DNA from: Bradyrhizobium sp. Ai1a-2
Lineage (GTDB): Bacteria; Pseudomonadota; Alphaproteobacteria; Rhizobiales; Xanthobacteraceae
Direction: 5' to 3'
DNA: 64,000 nt
Assembly: GCF_000426245.1 (NCBI RefSeq)
Contig: NZ_AUEZ01000017.1
Coordinates: 1 to 64,000, forward strand
Below are positions 49,593 to 58,594 of this stretch, in pieces. The notes beneath the pieces were generated by a model, which saw nothing but the letters and a program-made list of their open reading frames with translations, was not told the origin of the DNA and did no database searches. Position 1 is the first letter of the stretch. The number at the start of each line of letters is the position of its first letter. A program made the translations under genes and the position numbers.

Positions 49593-51887
49593 TCACGCAT
49601 ATTGTCTATCCTGCTGACGGCTCTCCACCATGGGATTGAGCTCGTTCAGGATGACGCCGACCAGCTTGCGCTCTGCCCCACCGAGCGCGGCGAGGATGTC
49701 TTCCATGCAGTCGTTGATATCGAGATGGACCGGCAGCACGGCGAGCAGGCCGTCGGCGAGATCGAGCAGCTTGCGGTCCGCCGCGCTCCACGGCATCGCC
49801 GGCCCGTCGAGAATGATGAGATCGTAACCGCCGACGGATCGCGCTTGCGCGACCGACTTGCGGATGGCTTCCGCCGCTCTGGCGTCGCCGCCCTCGATGA
49901 CGGGCAGGATGGAAATTCCGTTCGCCGTGTTGATGGCGCGCGTGGCCTTGCTGCCGATGCTGAGCCAGCCGAGGCGGCCGGCTTCGCGATTGCCGAGCCG
50001 CGCGACTTTGCCCGACAATTCGCGCTTCCGATGATCGGCATCGATCATCAGCACCTTGGCGCCGTCACGCGCGGCCGAAAGCGCGACGTTCAGCGCAGCG
50101 ACGCTGCGGTCGACGGATGAGCCCGCGCCGATCACGGCCATGACCGGCACGCCGCTTGTGGCCGCACGCTTCTTGAGCGTCGTATGTATGTCGCGCATGG
50201 CGTTGAGGAAGGTCATCAGCGGAAAGCCCGCGCGCAGTGTCGGCCAGCCCAGCCGGGTGACGTCGGCGACCTGGCCGCCGGTGAGGATGCCGCCCAGCGT
50301 GTGCATCACGTCGGACTCCTGCAGCCGCGCGATCACGGGCTTCTCGATGACGCCGACCGCCGTCTGCGGCGTCGGCTCGCCGAGAACCGGCTGTTTCGCT
50401 GGAGTTGCGGTTGTCTGTTTCTCGGGCGAGGTCGACTTGCTCGGCCGCAGCGGGTCGGCGCCAGGCGCAAGCTGGTCCGCGGCGATGATCCAGGCGGCGG
50501 CCGCGAGCCCGCCGAGCACGAAGCCGATCATGGCGAGCAGGCTCATGGCCGGCGGGAAGGTGCGCCGTTGCGGCACGGTGGCTTCGCCGATGACACGCGC
50601 GCTCGAGGTGTTGAGGCTTTCCTGTTCCTCCGTCTCGCGTGAGCGCTTGAGGAAGGATTGGTAGACGTCGCGGCTGGCCTCGACGTCGCGCTCGAGCTCG
50701 CGCAGGCGGACCGAAGCCTGGCTCATCTGCACACTCTGGCGCTTCTGCGCATCCAGCGCCTTGTTCAGCGATGCCTCATAGTCGCGGGCGCGGGTCAGAT
50801 CGTTCTTCGCAGCCTGCGCGAAGCGATCGATCTCTTCCTTGATGGTGCGGCGGAGATCTTCCACCTGCTGCTCGACTTGCCGGAGCGCCGGATGCCGCGG
50901 GCCCAATTCGCTCTGCAGTTCGGCCTGCCGCTTCTTGGCATCGGCATATTGCGCGCGCAGGTTCGCGATGGTCGGCGACTGCAGCGCCTCGGGGATCGCG
51001 CCCGGGTCGCTCGCATTGCGCCGGCTGGCCTCGATCTGATCGTACTTCGCCTGCGCATCCAGCGTCAGTGCTCGGGCGGCGGCAAGCCGCTGGTTGCTGG
51101 CGGAAAGCTGCTGGTCGGCGATCAGCGTGTCCTGGGTGCCGACGAAATTGTTCTGCGCCTTGTAGACCGCAAGGGCGTTCTCGGCGTTGCGCAGCCGTTC
51201 CTGCAACTCCTTCAGCCGTCCCGAGAGATCCCGGGTGGCGCGCCGGGCTGCCGCGGACTGCGATTGCTTGGATTCGGCGAGATAGGCACTCGAAACTGCG
51301 TTGGCGAGCATCGCCGCCTTCGCCGGCTCGTAGGACCAGACGTCGATGTCGACGACGAAGGTGCGGTCAGTCTTGCGCACATTGATGTGGCGACCGAGGG
51401 CGTCCAGCGCGCTCATCGTCGCCTGGTGCTGCTGTTCCGCCGTCGGATGCTGCTCGATCCCGACCAGGCCGAGCAACGAGCCGAGGAGGCTCTTGCCATC
51501 GCCGCCGCCGAACTCAGCGTCCTTGTCGAGATTGGTGTTCTTGATGACCTGCAACAGCACGCTGTTGGAGGTGATCACCCGCGCCTCGCTGTCGACCACC
51601 ATCGCAAGACCCGAAACGTCCTGCGCGCGCGGGGTCAATTCGCGCTCGACCAGTTGCAATTCGCGCGGGTCTACATAGAGCTGCGCGGTCGCGGTGTATT
51701 TCGGAGTGAGGCTCTTGCCGATCGCAACCGCGATGCAGGCACAGAGCAGCGCAGCGGCCGCGATCGCGGCCTTGCGTCGCCACAGCAACCCGGCCAGGTC
51801 GGCCACGTTGAAGCCCTGGCTGCGGCGCGGCTCGCCGGCGCCCTGGCTTTTGGCCTGGCTGTTTATCGGCTGGTCGTAATCAAGCAT
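49593..51887 (-). CDS. Wzz-type polysaccharide co-polymerase with degenerate tyrosine-kinase domain
   Basis: The start at 51887 (MLDYDQPINSQAKSQG) gives 764 residues. A Wzz domain with a membrane helix (AAIAAAALLCACIAVAIGKS) is followed by a long coiled coil (about residues 200-420), a second membrane helix (MSLLAMIGFVLGGLAAAAWI) and a C-terminal BY-kinase-like part. Walker A' is kept (VLMIDADHRK), but Walker A reads GAGSSVDRSVAAL: the invariant Gly-Lys has become Asp-Arg, and there is no C-terminal Tyr cluster, only one Tyr. It probably sets chain length without kinase activity. It is the last minus-strand gene of the polysaccharide group. Confidence 0.88.
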   Translation of the reverse strand: MLDYDQPINSQAKSQGAGEPRRSQGFNVADLAGLLWRRKAAIAAAALLCACIAVAIGKSLTPKYTATAQLYVDPRELQLVERELTPRAQDVSGLAMVVDSEARVITSNSVLLQVIKNTNLDKDAEFGGGDGKSLLGSLLGLVGIEQHPTAEQQHQATMSALDALGRHINVRKTDRTFVVDIDVWSYEPAKAAMLANAVSSAYLAESKQSQSAAARRATRDLSGRLKELQERLRNAENALAVYKAQNNFVGTQDTLIADQQLSASNQRLAAARALTLDAQAKYDQIEASRRNASDPGAIPEALQSPTIANLRAQYADAKKRQAELQSELGPRHPALRQVEQQVEDLRRTIKEEIDRFAQAAKNDLTRARDYEASLNKALDAQKRQSVQMSQASVRLRELERDVEASRDVYQSFLKRSRETEEQESLNTSSARVIGEATVPQRRTFPPAMSLLAMIGFVLGGLAAAAWIIAADQLAPGADPLRPSKSTSPEKQTTATPAKQPVLGEPTPQTAVGVIEKPVIARLQESDVMHTLGGILTGGQVADVTRLGWPTLRAGFPLMTFLNAMRDIHTTLKKRAATSGVPVMAVIGAGSSVDRSVAALNVALSAARDGAKVLMIDADHRKRELSGKVARLGNREAGRLGWLSIGSKATRAINTANGISILPVIEGGDARAAEAIRKSVAQARSVGGYDLIILDGPAMPWSAADRKLLDLADGLLAVLPVHLDINDCMEDILAALGGAERKLVGVILNELNPMVESRQQDRQYA

Positions 51888-51994
51888 CGACCCCAGCTTC
51901 CATTCCAAACGCCGCACGCATCGGCTGAGGGGTTACTCTTCGGGCTGCGCGATGCGCGAGAGCGGACCGCGCGGCAACAGCGCAGCAGGAAAAA

Positions 51995-52019
51995 TTAACC
52001 ATAGTCTTTGAGGGACTAT
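51995..52019 (-). terminator. Hairpin and T-rich tract downstream of the deacetylase gene
   Basis: On the minus strand, ATAGTC-N7-GACTAT (52019-52001) is followed by GGTTAATTTTT. The U-tract begins several bases after the stem, so this could be a weak terminator or attenuator between the deacetylase and the Wzz gene. The same bases include TTAACCAT (51995-52002), a CtrA-type half-site. Confidence 0.4.
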
Positions 52020-52045
52020 TCACACTGAAAAGGCAAACAAAGCGT

Positions 52046-52798
52046 TTAAGCGCTCGCGCATCGGAACGCCTCCGCCATGGTGAGCGCCGGAATATTGCGC
52101 TTCGCCGCCGTTTCCAGCGCATGGTTCAGGAGCTCCGGCGAGCAGCCATAGAGGCTTGGCTGCCTGGCAACGTCGTGACTGTAGAAAATTAACCAGCCGT
52201 TATGAATTTGCGCCTCGTCGAAGGCGCGCTCGATTGCATCGCGGTCCATCTGGCGATCGATCAGCGGCATCGCACGCAGGAATTGCAGGTCGACATTGCC
52301 TGAGTTCACGCCTTCCACGATCGAGCGGCAGGTCGCAAATCTGGACTTGAGCAGATATTTGTGCGCGAACGAACCGTAGCCGAATGGATAGGCAAAGCTC
52401 TCGATCTGGATCGACGGATCGAGCAAGTCGAAGTAGCTGCGGTTGCAGGCGATGTCGCCGGCAAGCGAATTCACATCGAGATCGCTGGTGCGCCGGTGCG
52501 AAAAGGTGTGGCAGCCAATCTCGTGGCCGCGGCGATGCAGCGACAGCACGTCATCATCGTCGCCCGATCTCCAGTTCGCCGTATCGATGCCGACCAGGCC
52601 GCCCGACACATAGAAGGTGCCGCGGGCGCCATGCGCCTCCAGCAGGTCGGCGCCTGATGTCACCGCGCTCTTCGGCAGGTCGTCGAAGGTGAAGCTGACC
52701 ATCGGCGTGGCATTGCGCAGCCTGACGCGACCGACCGGCAGATGCATTGCCAGCCGGTGGCTGACCTTCACGACCGCTTCGGACCACAACGCGTGCAT
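52046..52798 (-). CDS. Polysaccharide deacetylase (CE4/NodB-like)
   Basis: The 250-residue protein has the NodB-domain motifs: SFTFDD (catalytic base D39, metal D40), the zinc His pair H97-x3-H101 in GCHTFSHRR, and FAYPFGYGSF as the RYPY-like motif 3, with a late YSHDV. It removes N- or O-acetyl groups from a glycan. No signal peptide is visible, so a cytoplasmic lipid-linked substrate is possible. It starts 4 nt after the methyltransferase stop, in the operon with the flippase. Confidence 0.9.
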   Translation of the reverse strand: MHALWSEAVVKVSHRLAMHLPVGRVRLRNATPMVSFTFDDLPKSAVTSGADLLEAHGARGTFYVSGGLVGIDTANWRSGDDDDVLSLHRRGHEIGCHTFSHRRTSDLDVNSLAGDIACNRSYFDLLDPSIQIESFAYPFGYGSFAHKYLLKSRFATCRSIVEGVNSGNVDLQFLRAMPLIDRQMDRDAIERAFDEAQIHNGWLIFYSHDVARQPSLYGCSPELLNHALETAAKRNIPALTMAEAFRCASA

Positions 52799-52802
52799 GG
52801 TC

Positions 52803-53609
52803 TCACAGCTTCCGCAGGATCACGTGATAGTCGCCATGCCGCACGTCGGTCTTGCCGGACAGGAAGAAGTTCATGGCTTTCGCGGCGGCGTCGACTAGCG
52901 CGGCGAGCACGGGCTTGCGCAGGCGCATCTCGGGATAGCGCGGGCTCTCATAGACCTTGCGGTAGATCACCTGCAGGCCATGCGCCCTGGCGAAGGCTTC
53001 TAGCCTACCCAGCGTGACCAGCGGATGGAAATGGGTCGGGAACGGCGCCTCGCCCGGCAGGCCGGCCTTCTTGTCTCCGCGCACATAGCGATAGAACCAA
53101 ACGTGGAACCAGTGCGGCGAATACTTCGTCACCACGCCGGAGAGCGACATCGGATTCGGGGCGCCGATCAGGATCAAGCCGTTCGGCTTGATCGCCTCGC
53201 AGAAGCCGCTGAGCGCGGCCTCGACATCGGGCACGTGCTCGATGACGTTGTAGCAGACGATGAAATCGAAGCTTTTCGGGGCGAAACGATAGGTCTGGAT
53301 GTCGCCCAGGATCGTTGCCTGCGCGTACTGATTGTTCTTGACCTGGTCCTCATCGATGTCGACCACGGTGATATGGCTGCGGCGCAACACCTTGAGCGGC
53401 AGGAAGCTGGTCGAGCCGCCGCCGGCCTCGTAGATCGCGAGCGGGCCTGCCGGCAACGCTGCCTCCAGAATGCTGTGCACGGTGAGGAGGCTCTTGCGCG
53501 CTTCGCCCGGTGGCAGGTCGAGCAGCGACTGCGGATGCACCGCCGGCCCAGAGGCGTCGACGTCGCCAAGTGTTGCATGGATGGGACCGAAGGTAAGGGT
53601 GGTGGTCAT
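52803..53609 (-). CDS. Class I SAM-dependent methyltransferase
   Basis: The 268-residue protein has the SAM motif I YEAGGGSTSFLP (residues 60-71), HITVVDID as motif II, and DFIVCYNVIEHVPDVEAALS as motif III, typical of the Methyltransf_11/UbiE-like group. It starts 6 nt after the flippase stop and 4 nt precede the deacetylase. In a polysaccharide locus it most likely methylates a sugar or a lipid-linked intermediate. The acceptor is unknown. Confidence 0.88.
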   Translation of the reverse strand: MTTTLTFGPIHATLGDVDASGPAVHPQSLLDLPPGEARKSLLTVHSILEAALPAGPLAIYEAGGGSTSFLPLKVLRRSHITVVDIDEDQVKNNQYAQATILGDIQTYRFAPKSFDFIVCYNVIEHVPDVEAALSGFCEAIKPNGLILIGAPNPMSLSGVVTKYSPHWFHVWFYRYVRGDKKAGLPGEAPFPTHFHPLVTLGRLEAFARAHGLQVIYRKVYESPRYPEMRLRKPVLAALVDAAAKAMNFFLSGKTDVRHGDYHVILRKL

Positions 53610-53615
53610 CGGCTG

Positions 53616-55058
53616 TTATCCAATGTTGCTGTTTGCGAATTTTGCCCTGAACGCCGTGAGGCCATGCTTCAGCCGGCCGCGAATCCGGGCGATGTCGAAC
53701 AGCCAGGCCAGGGCGGCATAGGTGAGGACGCCAACCCCCGCCAGCACGATGCAGGCGGCGAGGTCCGGAATGCGCAGGATGCGATCGAGCGTCGCGACCG
53801 CCAGCGCCATCGCGAGCGCAGCGATCAGGACCAGCGCCAGCCGGCCGAGCGGCAGCGGTACGCGGAAGGCATAACGGGTAAGCAGCAGCGCACAGGTAAA
53901 GCCGATGATGTCGGCGCCGAGCCTCGCCCAGGCCGCGCCGATCGCGCCATAGTGGCTGACCAGCAAGTAGGACAGGATCACATTGGCCGCGATCAGCGAA
54001 GCGGTGTTGACGAGATAGAAGCCGTTACGGCCTGACAGCAGGAAGCTCGCATGCAGATATTGCTGCGTCAGGATCTGGACCACCACGGCGACCGCGATCA
54101 CCGGCATGATCTCGGCGGCGAGCTCGCGGAAATCGGCGCCGAGGATGATGTTGGCGACATGGGTGGAGATCACGGCAAAGCCGAGCGAAGCCGGCAGCGT
54201 AACCGACAGCAATAGCTCAAGGCATTCGGCGAGATGCGAGCGCACCGCGCCGTCACCCTGCTTGGCATGGATCTGGACGGCGAGCGGAAAGAACGCTGCC
54301 GCCATGCTCATCGCCGGCATCATCAGCGTCTGCCGGACCAGGTCGAGCGAGGCGACATATCGACCCGCGTCGGCCGCGCCGACAAGGTTGGCGATCATGA
54401 AACGGTCGGTGATGCTGGCGATTGCAAGCAAGGTCAGCGACAGCGTCAGCGGCAGGCCGGTCCTGGCCATTGCCATGAGCGAGGTGCGATCGAAGCTGAG
54501 ATGCGTGCCGCGCCAGGCGGTGCGCGACTGCGCGAGCACCGCGAGCAGATAGGCGAGGGCGGAAGAGAGCAACAGCCAGAAGCCGTTCGGGCTGACCAGC
54601 GCGACGACAATGCCGAGCCCGAGCACGGCGACAGCGCGCACCAGCGTCGCCTTCATCACTGAAAGCGCCATCAGCCGCGCGCGAACCAGGTCCTGCGTCA
54701 GCTCGAACAGGCCGATCGCGACCGCGAGCACCACCGTGGCAAACGCCGCGGTGCCTTCCAGGCCGGCGAGCCGGGCGAGCACATAGGCGATCGGTGCCGT
54801 CAGGCAGCAGATCAAATAGCCTGACAGCACCAGTGCGCGGACGTCGGTGCCGTCGTTGCGGGCGTGCCCGCTCAGGATCAGGTTTCGGAACCAGCCGACC
54901 AGGAACACGCTGATCACCGAAGCGAAGCCGATGCCGAGCAGATAGACGCCGTAATCACGCGGCGAGAACAGCCGCGTGAACACGAACACGCTGAGCAGCC
55001 CGAGCAGCGCCGAGAGGATATTGGCGGTCAGGTTGATGCTGGCTTGCCCGATCAGCAT
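53616..55058 (-). CDS. Wzx/oligosaccharide flippase-family membrane protein
   Basis: The start at 55058 (MLIGQASINLTANILSALLG) overlaps the end of the preceding gene by 7 nt, which explains the long upstream open frame. The 480-residue protein has about 12-14 membrane segments and the Wzx/polysaccharide-transport pattern VFTRLFSPRDYGVYLLGIGF near the start, with a later DRFMIANLVGAADAGRYVAS. It would flip a lipid-linked repeat unit to the periplasm. It is the second gene of a four-gene minus-strand run. Confidence 0.9.
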   Translation of the reverse strand: MLIGQASINLTANILSALLGLLSVFVFTRLFSPRDYGVYLLGIGFASVISVFLVGWFRNLILSGHARNDGTDVRALVLSGYLICCLTAPIAYVLARLAGLEGTAAFATVVLAVAIGLFELTQDLVRARLMALSVMKATLVRAVAVLGLGIVVALVSPNGFWLLLSSALAYLLAVLAQSRTAWRGTHLSFDRTSLMAMARTGLPLTLSLTLLAIASITDRFMIANLVGAADAGRYVASLDLVRQTLMMPAMSMAAAFFPLAVQIHAKQGDGAVRSHLAECLELLLSVTLPASLGFAVISTHVANIILGADFRELAAEIMPVIAVAVVVQILTQQYLHASFLLSGRNGFYLVNTASLIAANVILSYLLVSHYGAIGAAWARLGADIIGFTCALLLTRYAFRVPLPLGRLALVLIAALAMALAVATLDRILRIPDLAACIVLAGVGVLTYAALAWLFDIARIRGRLKHGLTAFRAKFANSNIG

Positions 55059-55978
55059 GACGCGGCGAGCTCTACGCGTTTGCCGCTGCTGGCGAGCGAA
55101 AGGATTTCGCTGCTCTCTGCGATCGCGGCGCGGATGGTCTCGACCGGCGTGCCGGAGAAGGATGCGATCGAGAAGGCGACGTCGTCCTTGTTGGCGCGGC
55201 GCAAGAGATCCTGCAGCTCGCTCTTGCCGAGCCTCGGATCGTCCCAATAGCTGACGCAGGGCGTGCTCGGGACTTGGGTGTGTCGCAGCGAGGCCGCCGC
55301 ATCGTTCTGCACGAAATAGCCGTACAGCATGTATTCGGAGAATTCGCGGGTCTTGCACAGCGCCTCTATCCAGTCGAGGCCGGTGACGGTCTCGATGCGC
55401 TCGGCCAGGGCGCGGGTGGTCCGCTTGTCCCAGAAGATGATGTGCCCGATGAAATCATCGGCCGGGAACGGCGGCGTCGGCAGGCCGAGCAGCTCATGGC
55501 TGGTCACGAGCCAGCGCGAATGCCGTGGCTGGTCGGCGGTCACCACGTCAGACATGGTCAGCATCGGGATCGCGTTCGGATATTCGAACCGTGTCAGGTC
55601 GAAGTCGCGGAAGAACACGATATCGGAATCCAGGATGCAAAAGCGCTGGTGAGGCAGCGCGATGGTGGCCGCGATCTTCAGGATCTGCTGCACATGCCAG
55701 CCGTTCACCGGCTTGGCCCGCAGCGACCACCAGAACTGACGCCGCCGGCGCTGGATGATGCGCGGCAGCGGCCGCAGCCAGTCGGGCAAGAAGGTCGAGG
55801 CTGGGATGATGACGCGACGCTCGCCGGCAAGCGGCGCGAACAGCGGCAGGTCGCAATCGGGAACCAGGAGATAATGCTTGGAGAACGAGGTGACGTGCCG
55901 GTCCACGCTCTCACACAGCAACGTGCAGATTTCCAGGTCGCGCCCGTAAGTCGGTGTCAGCAACGCAACTGGGTCCAT
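55052..55978 (-). CDS. DUF6492-like glycosyltransferase-fold protein
   Basis: The ATG at 55978 (MDPVALLTPTYGRDLEICTL) has AGAGAGA upstream and is preferred to a GTG at 56008. The 308-residue protein has an N-terminal PTYGRD segment like GT-A enzymes and a D117-S-D119 in CILDSDIVFFRDF, the DxD-type motif that binds nucleotide-sugar metal. The C-terminal half has YWDDPRLGKSELQDLLRR. The family is uncharacterised (DUF6492). It heads the operon with the flippase, methyltransferase and deacetylase, which supports a transferase role in building the repeat unit. Confidence 0.75.
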   Translation of the reverse strand: MDPVALLTPTYGRDLEICTLLCESVDRHVTSFSKHYLLVPDCDLPLFAPLAGERRVIIPASTFLPDWLRPLPRIIQRRRRQFWWSLRAKPVNGWHVQQILKIAATIALPHQRFCILDSDIVFFRDFDLTRFEYPNAIPMLTMSDVVTADQPRHSRWLVTSHELLGLPTPPFPADDFIGHIIFWDKRTTRALAERIETVTGLDWIEALCKTREFSEYMLYGYFVQNDAAASLRHTQVPSTPCVSYWDDPRLGKSELQDLLRRANKDDVAFSIASFSGTPVETIRAAIAESSEILSLASSGKRVELAASC

Positions 55979-56414
55979 CTCGTAGATCTCTCTGGCGATC
56001 ACGTTCACGGGTGTCGTCTTCCAGGCGGCCGTTCTTCCTCGGCGGACCTTTCAGCAAGATCGATGCCGAACCGGCGCATTGGCCGCGGCTGCGATCCCCG
56101 TTGGTTAATTTTGTTTGCGGCTAGTCACCGCTGTGCGGTTAACGCCGCGAAGTAACCATAAGAAGTCGTGCTTCATATCCGTCGGCGCGGCTTGCCCGTA
56201 TATTGCAGAGCCGAATCGCGCATCACCGATGCCGTTCGGCGCGCGTATCAATGCATGTGGAAATACAGGTGTTCGGGCGGGATCCGGCCCACGGATCAGA
56301 CGACGGCTGTGGTGCCAGTCCGTTTCGGCACAACCGTTCCGTCCGCGGTGTCCGCTTTTGAAACGGTGGGCAAGAGGCTGACGCTATTCTTTTGCAAACT
56401 CGCGAGGACAGCAG
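55979..56414. other. Divergent intergenic region between DUF6492 operon and GH26-like gene
   Basis: This 436-base gap has no supported gene. An AT-rich core at about 56100-56165 (GGTTAATTTTGTTTGCGG, then GCGGTTAACGCCGC, a short palindrome at 56134-56147) is the likely promoter region for the two divergent operons. Confidence 0.6.
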
Positions 56415-57389
56415 ATGGCTCGAATTGAACGATTGAGTCGGCGGCGGTTCGTCGGCGGGATGCTGACGGCCTCGGCCGGCGCAGTTCTCGGCGGCGCCAC
56501 CACGGCGCGAGACGCAGGCTCCCGCTTCGGCGTCGATTCGTCGCGGTTCGCCGGCGCTTTCGTGAACTGGGAGGCGGACGGCCGCGAGCATGTGCTGCAG
56601 GCCTGGGAGAAATGGCTGAAGCAGAAGCCGTCATCCGTGCTCGGTGTCGATTTCTACGGCCAATCAACCTGGGAAGATTTTCGCAAGATGGATTGGGTGC
56701 CCGGCATCTGGAGGCGGCTCAATCCGAAGCGAAACGTGGTCTGGTCGATGCCGCTGACGATCACGGGGACTCCGCTGGTCGATGTGGCCGATGGCTTGCA
56801 CGATTCCGAGTTCGAGGCGGCGGCAGGAGCGATATCCGATGCGCAACCGCACGCGATCATCCGGCTCGGCTGGGAGATGAATCTTTCGCAGATGGGCTGG
56901 TTCGCCAAAGGCCAGGAAGCCGACTACGTCAGGGCGTTCCGGCGCGTGACGGAGATCTTCCGCCGCGCCTCCAGCGAGTTCAAGTTGGACTGGTGTCCCG
57001 GCTGGGGGGCGCAGGAGATGCCGGCTGATCTCGCTTATCCGGGCGATGATGTCGTCGACTATATCGGGCTCGACGTCTACGACTTCAAATCGGAAGGCCC
57101 GGTGGAGGAGCGCTGGCAAACGCTTTATCTCAAGGCGCCCTTCGGGCTCGAATGGCATCGCGATTTCGCCGCGCGGCGCGGCAAGCGCATGAGCTTTCCG
57201 GAGTGGGGCGTCGGCCATGCCGGCGACAATCCCTATTTCATTCAGAAGATGTACGACTGGTTCGTCGAGAACCGCGACAGCATTGCCTATGCGGCCTACT
57301 TCAACGTCGACGGCCTATGGCCGACGCAGATCGACACCGGCCGCTTCCCGGAATCGGAGAAGCTGTTCCGAAAGCTGTTCGGGCGCTAG
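56415..57389 (+). CDS. Tat-exported GH26-like glycoside hydrolase
   Basis: The 324-residue protein starts with a twin-arginine signal (LSRRRFVGGMLTASAGAVLG). The catalytic pattern of beta-mannanase-like GH26/clan GH-A is present: E154 in RLGWEMNL as acid/base and E263 in MSFPEWGVGHAG as nucleophile, with GLDVYDF between. It would cut beta-linked sugar chains in the periplasm. In a polysaccharide locus it may trim or release the polymer, a role known for glycanases in rhizobial exopolysaccharide clusters. The linkage it cuts is not readable. Confidence 0.85.
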   Translation: MARIERLSRRRFVGGMLTASAGAVLGGATTARDAGSRFGVDSSRFAGAFVNWEADGREHVLQAWEKWLKQKPSSVLGVDFYGQSTWEDFRKMDWVPGIWRRLNPKRNVVWSMPLTITGTPLVDVADGLHDSEFEAAAGAISDAQPHAIIRLGWEMNLSQMGWFAKGQEADYVRAFRRVTEIFRRASSEFKLDWCPGWGAQEMPADLAYPGDDVVDYIGLDVYDFKSEGPVEERWQTLYLKAPFGLEWHRDFAARRGKRMSFPEWGVGHAGDNPYFIQKMYDWFVENRDSIAYAAYFNVDGLWPTQIDTGRFPESEKLFRKLFGR

Positions 57390-57396
57390 CGGCCTC

Positions 57397-57486
57397 GTAG
57401 CCCGGGTGAAGCGAAGCGCAACCCGGGACACCTGCACCAGAGTTTGCGAGCGGCCCCGGGTTACGCTGCCGCTTCATCCGGGCTCC
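57397..57486. repeat. Palindromic intergenic repeat, family B, overlapping a gene end
   Basis: GTAGCCCGGGTGAAGCGAAG is mirrored by an arm reading CTTCATCCGGGCTCC. The right arm overlaps the last codons and stop of the radical SAM gene on the minus strand. Confidence 0.82.
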
Positions 57487-58594
57487 GGTTGCTGTCGGCC
57501 TGGTTCGCCTGCGCCTTTGTTCCCGTCAGCAGGGTCAGGCCCATCTTGAGCTTGTCCTGCAGCGTGCGCTGCGCAAGGCAGGTGAAGAGGCAGAGCTTGT
57601 CGCAGGCCACGGTTTCCTTGCGGCGCATGCGCGCTTCCTCGCTGTACCAGATCTCGCGCGCGGTCTGCGTGCGGACGTTGCCGATCGGCTTGAAGAACCA
57701 GCAGACCTCGAGGCGGCCGTCGGAGCGGATGAAATAGTTGCGCATGCCGACCCGGCAGGGCATGACCTCCGGCGGCGCCTTCTCGCGGCGGAAATGATTG
57801 GGCCAGGCGTTCAGCACGGCCTCGCCGTTGAGGATCGGCGCGCCCTGGCGCTTGAGACGCAGCAACTCGTCGCGAACCGCGATCAGATCGTCCATCTCGC
57901 TTTCGCCGATCCACAATTCGTCCTCGACCTCCTGCGTGCCCATCTCGACCGGCTGGAAGCTCAGCGCGGTAGCGCCGATTTGCTGGATCCAGTCGACCAT
58001 CTGCGGCAATTGACGGAAGTTCAGTCGGTGCACGACCGGCTTGATGATGATCGGAAAATCCAACCCTTCGGCGCGGCGCTTCTCGGAGACGTTCCGGATG
58101 CCCTGCACGATGTCGTTCAGCGAGTTCTCGATGCCGCGCGAGTAATTGTGGATCTTCGGATCCCGCGAATCGATCGAGATATTGATGTTGAACGGATGCG
58201 CCTCGACTGTCTGCGCGACGATCTTCTTGTTCAGGTAGGCGCCGCCATTGGTGGTCACGCCCCAATGGATGTCGTTGTCACGGCAGAACCGGACGAGATC
58301 GAGGAAGCCTTTCTTGATATAGGGTTCGCCGCCGGCGAATTCGACATGATAGGCGCCGATGAATTCCTTCAGGCTTGAGAGCGCCCGCTGCCATTCCTCG
58401 ATCGACATTTCGTCGCGATAGTTCGGACGGCGCCAATAATCGCAATAGCGGCACTTGTAGTTGCAGCGCTCGACGACCTCCGCGAAGATCGCGGCCGGCC
58501 GGGTGACATCGCGGCCGGTGCGCAGATAGAGCTCTTCCGACAGCGCGTTGCGGACATGCTTTGTGCCCAGCGAAACGAGGTCTAGCGCTTTCAA
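57461..58594 (-). CDS. Radical SAM/SPASM-like protein in polysaccharide locus
   Basis: The 377-residue protein has the radical SAM cluster C44-x3-C48-x2-C51 (ERCNYKCRYCDYW) and the GGEP motif at 88-91. Near the end it has C280, C298, C331, C335 and C339, a SPASM- or twitch-like set that could hold extra 4Fe-4S clusters. SPASM proteins modify peptides or act as dehydrogenases on alcohols. In this locus the target could be a sugar, a lipid carrier or a peptide; none is obvious. The last seven residues (SPDEAAA) and the stop are encoded by a palindromic repeat. It is divergent from the GT2 gene. Confidence 0.85.
   Translation of the reverse strand: MKALDLVSLGTKHVRNALSEELYLRTGRDVTRPAAIFAEVVERCNYKCRYCDYWRRPNYRDEMSIEEWQRALSSLKEFIGAYHVEFAGGEPYIKKGFLDLVRFCRDNDIHWGVTTNGGAYLNKKIVAQTVEAHPFNINISIDSRDPKIHNYSRGIENSLNDIVQGIRNVSEKRRAEGLDFPIIIKPVVHRLNFRQLPQMVDWIQQIGATALSFQPVEMGTQEVEDELWIGESEMDDLIAVRDELLRLKRQGAPILNGEAVLNAWPNHFRREKAPPEVMPCRVGMRNYFIRSDGRLEVCWFFKPIGNVRTQTAREIWYSEEARMRRKETVACDKLCLFTCLAQRTLQDKLKMGLTLLTGTKAQANQADSNRSPDEAAA

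Noticed and set aside
55059..55358. Upstream extension of the flippase to 55358
   Set aside because: The added segment is out of character (Arg-rich, no membrane helix) and lies inside the DUF6492 gene in another frame.
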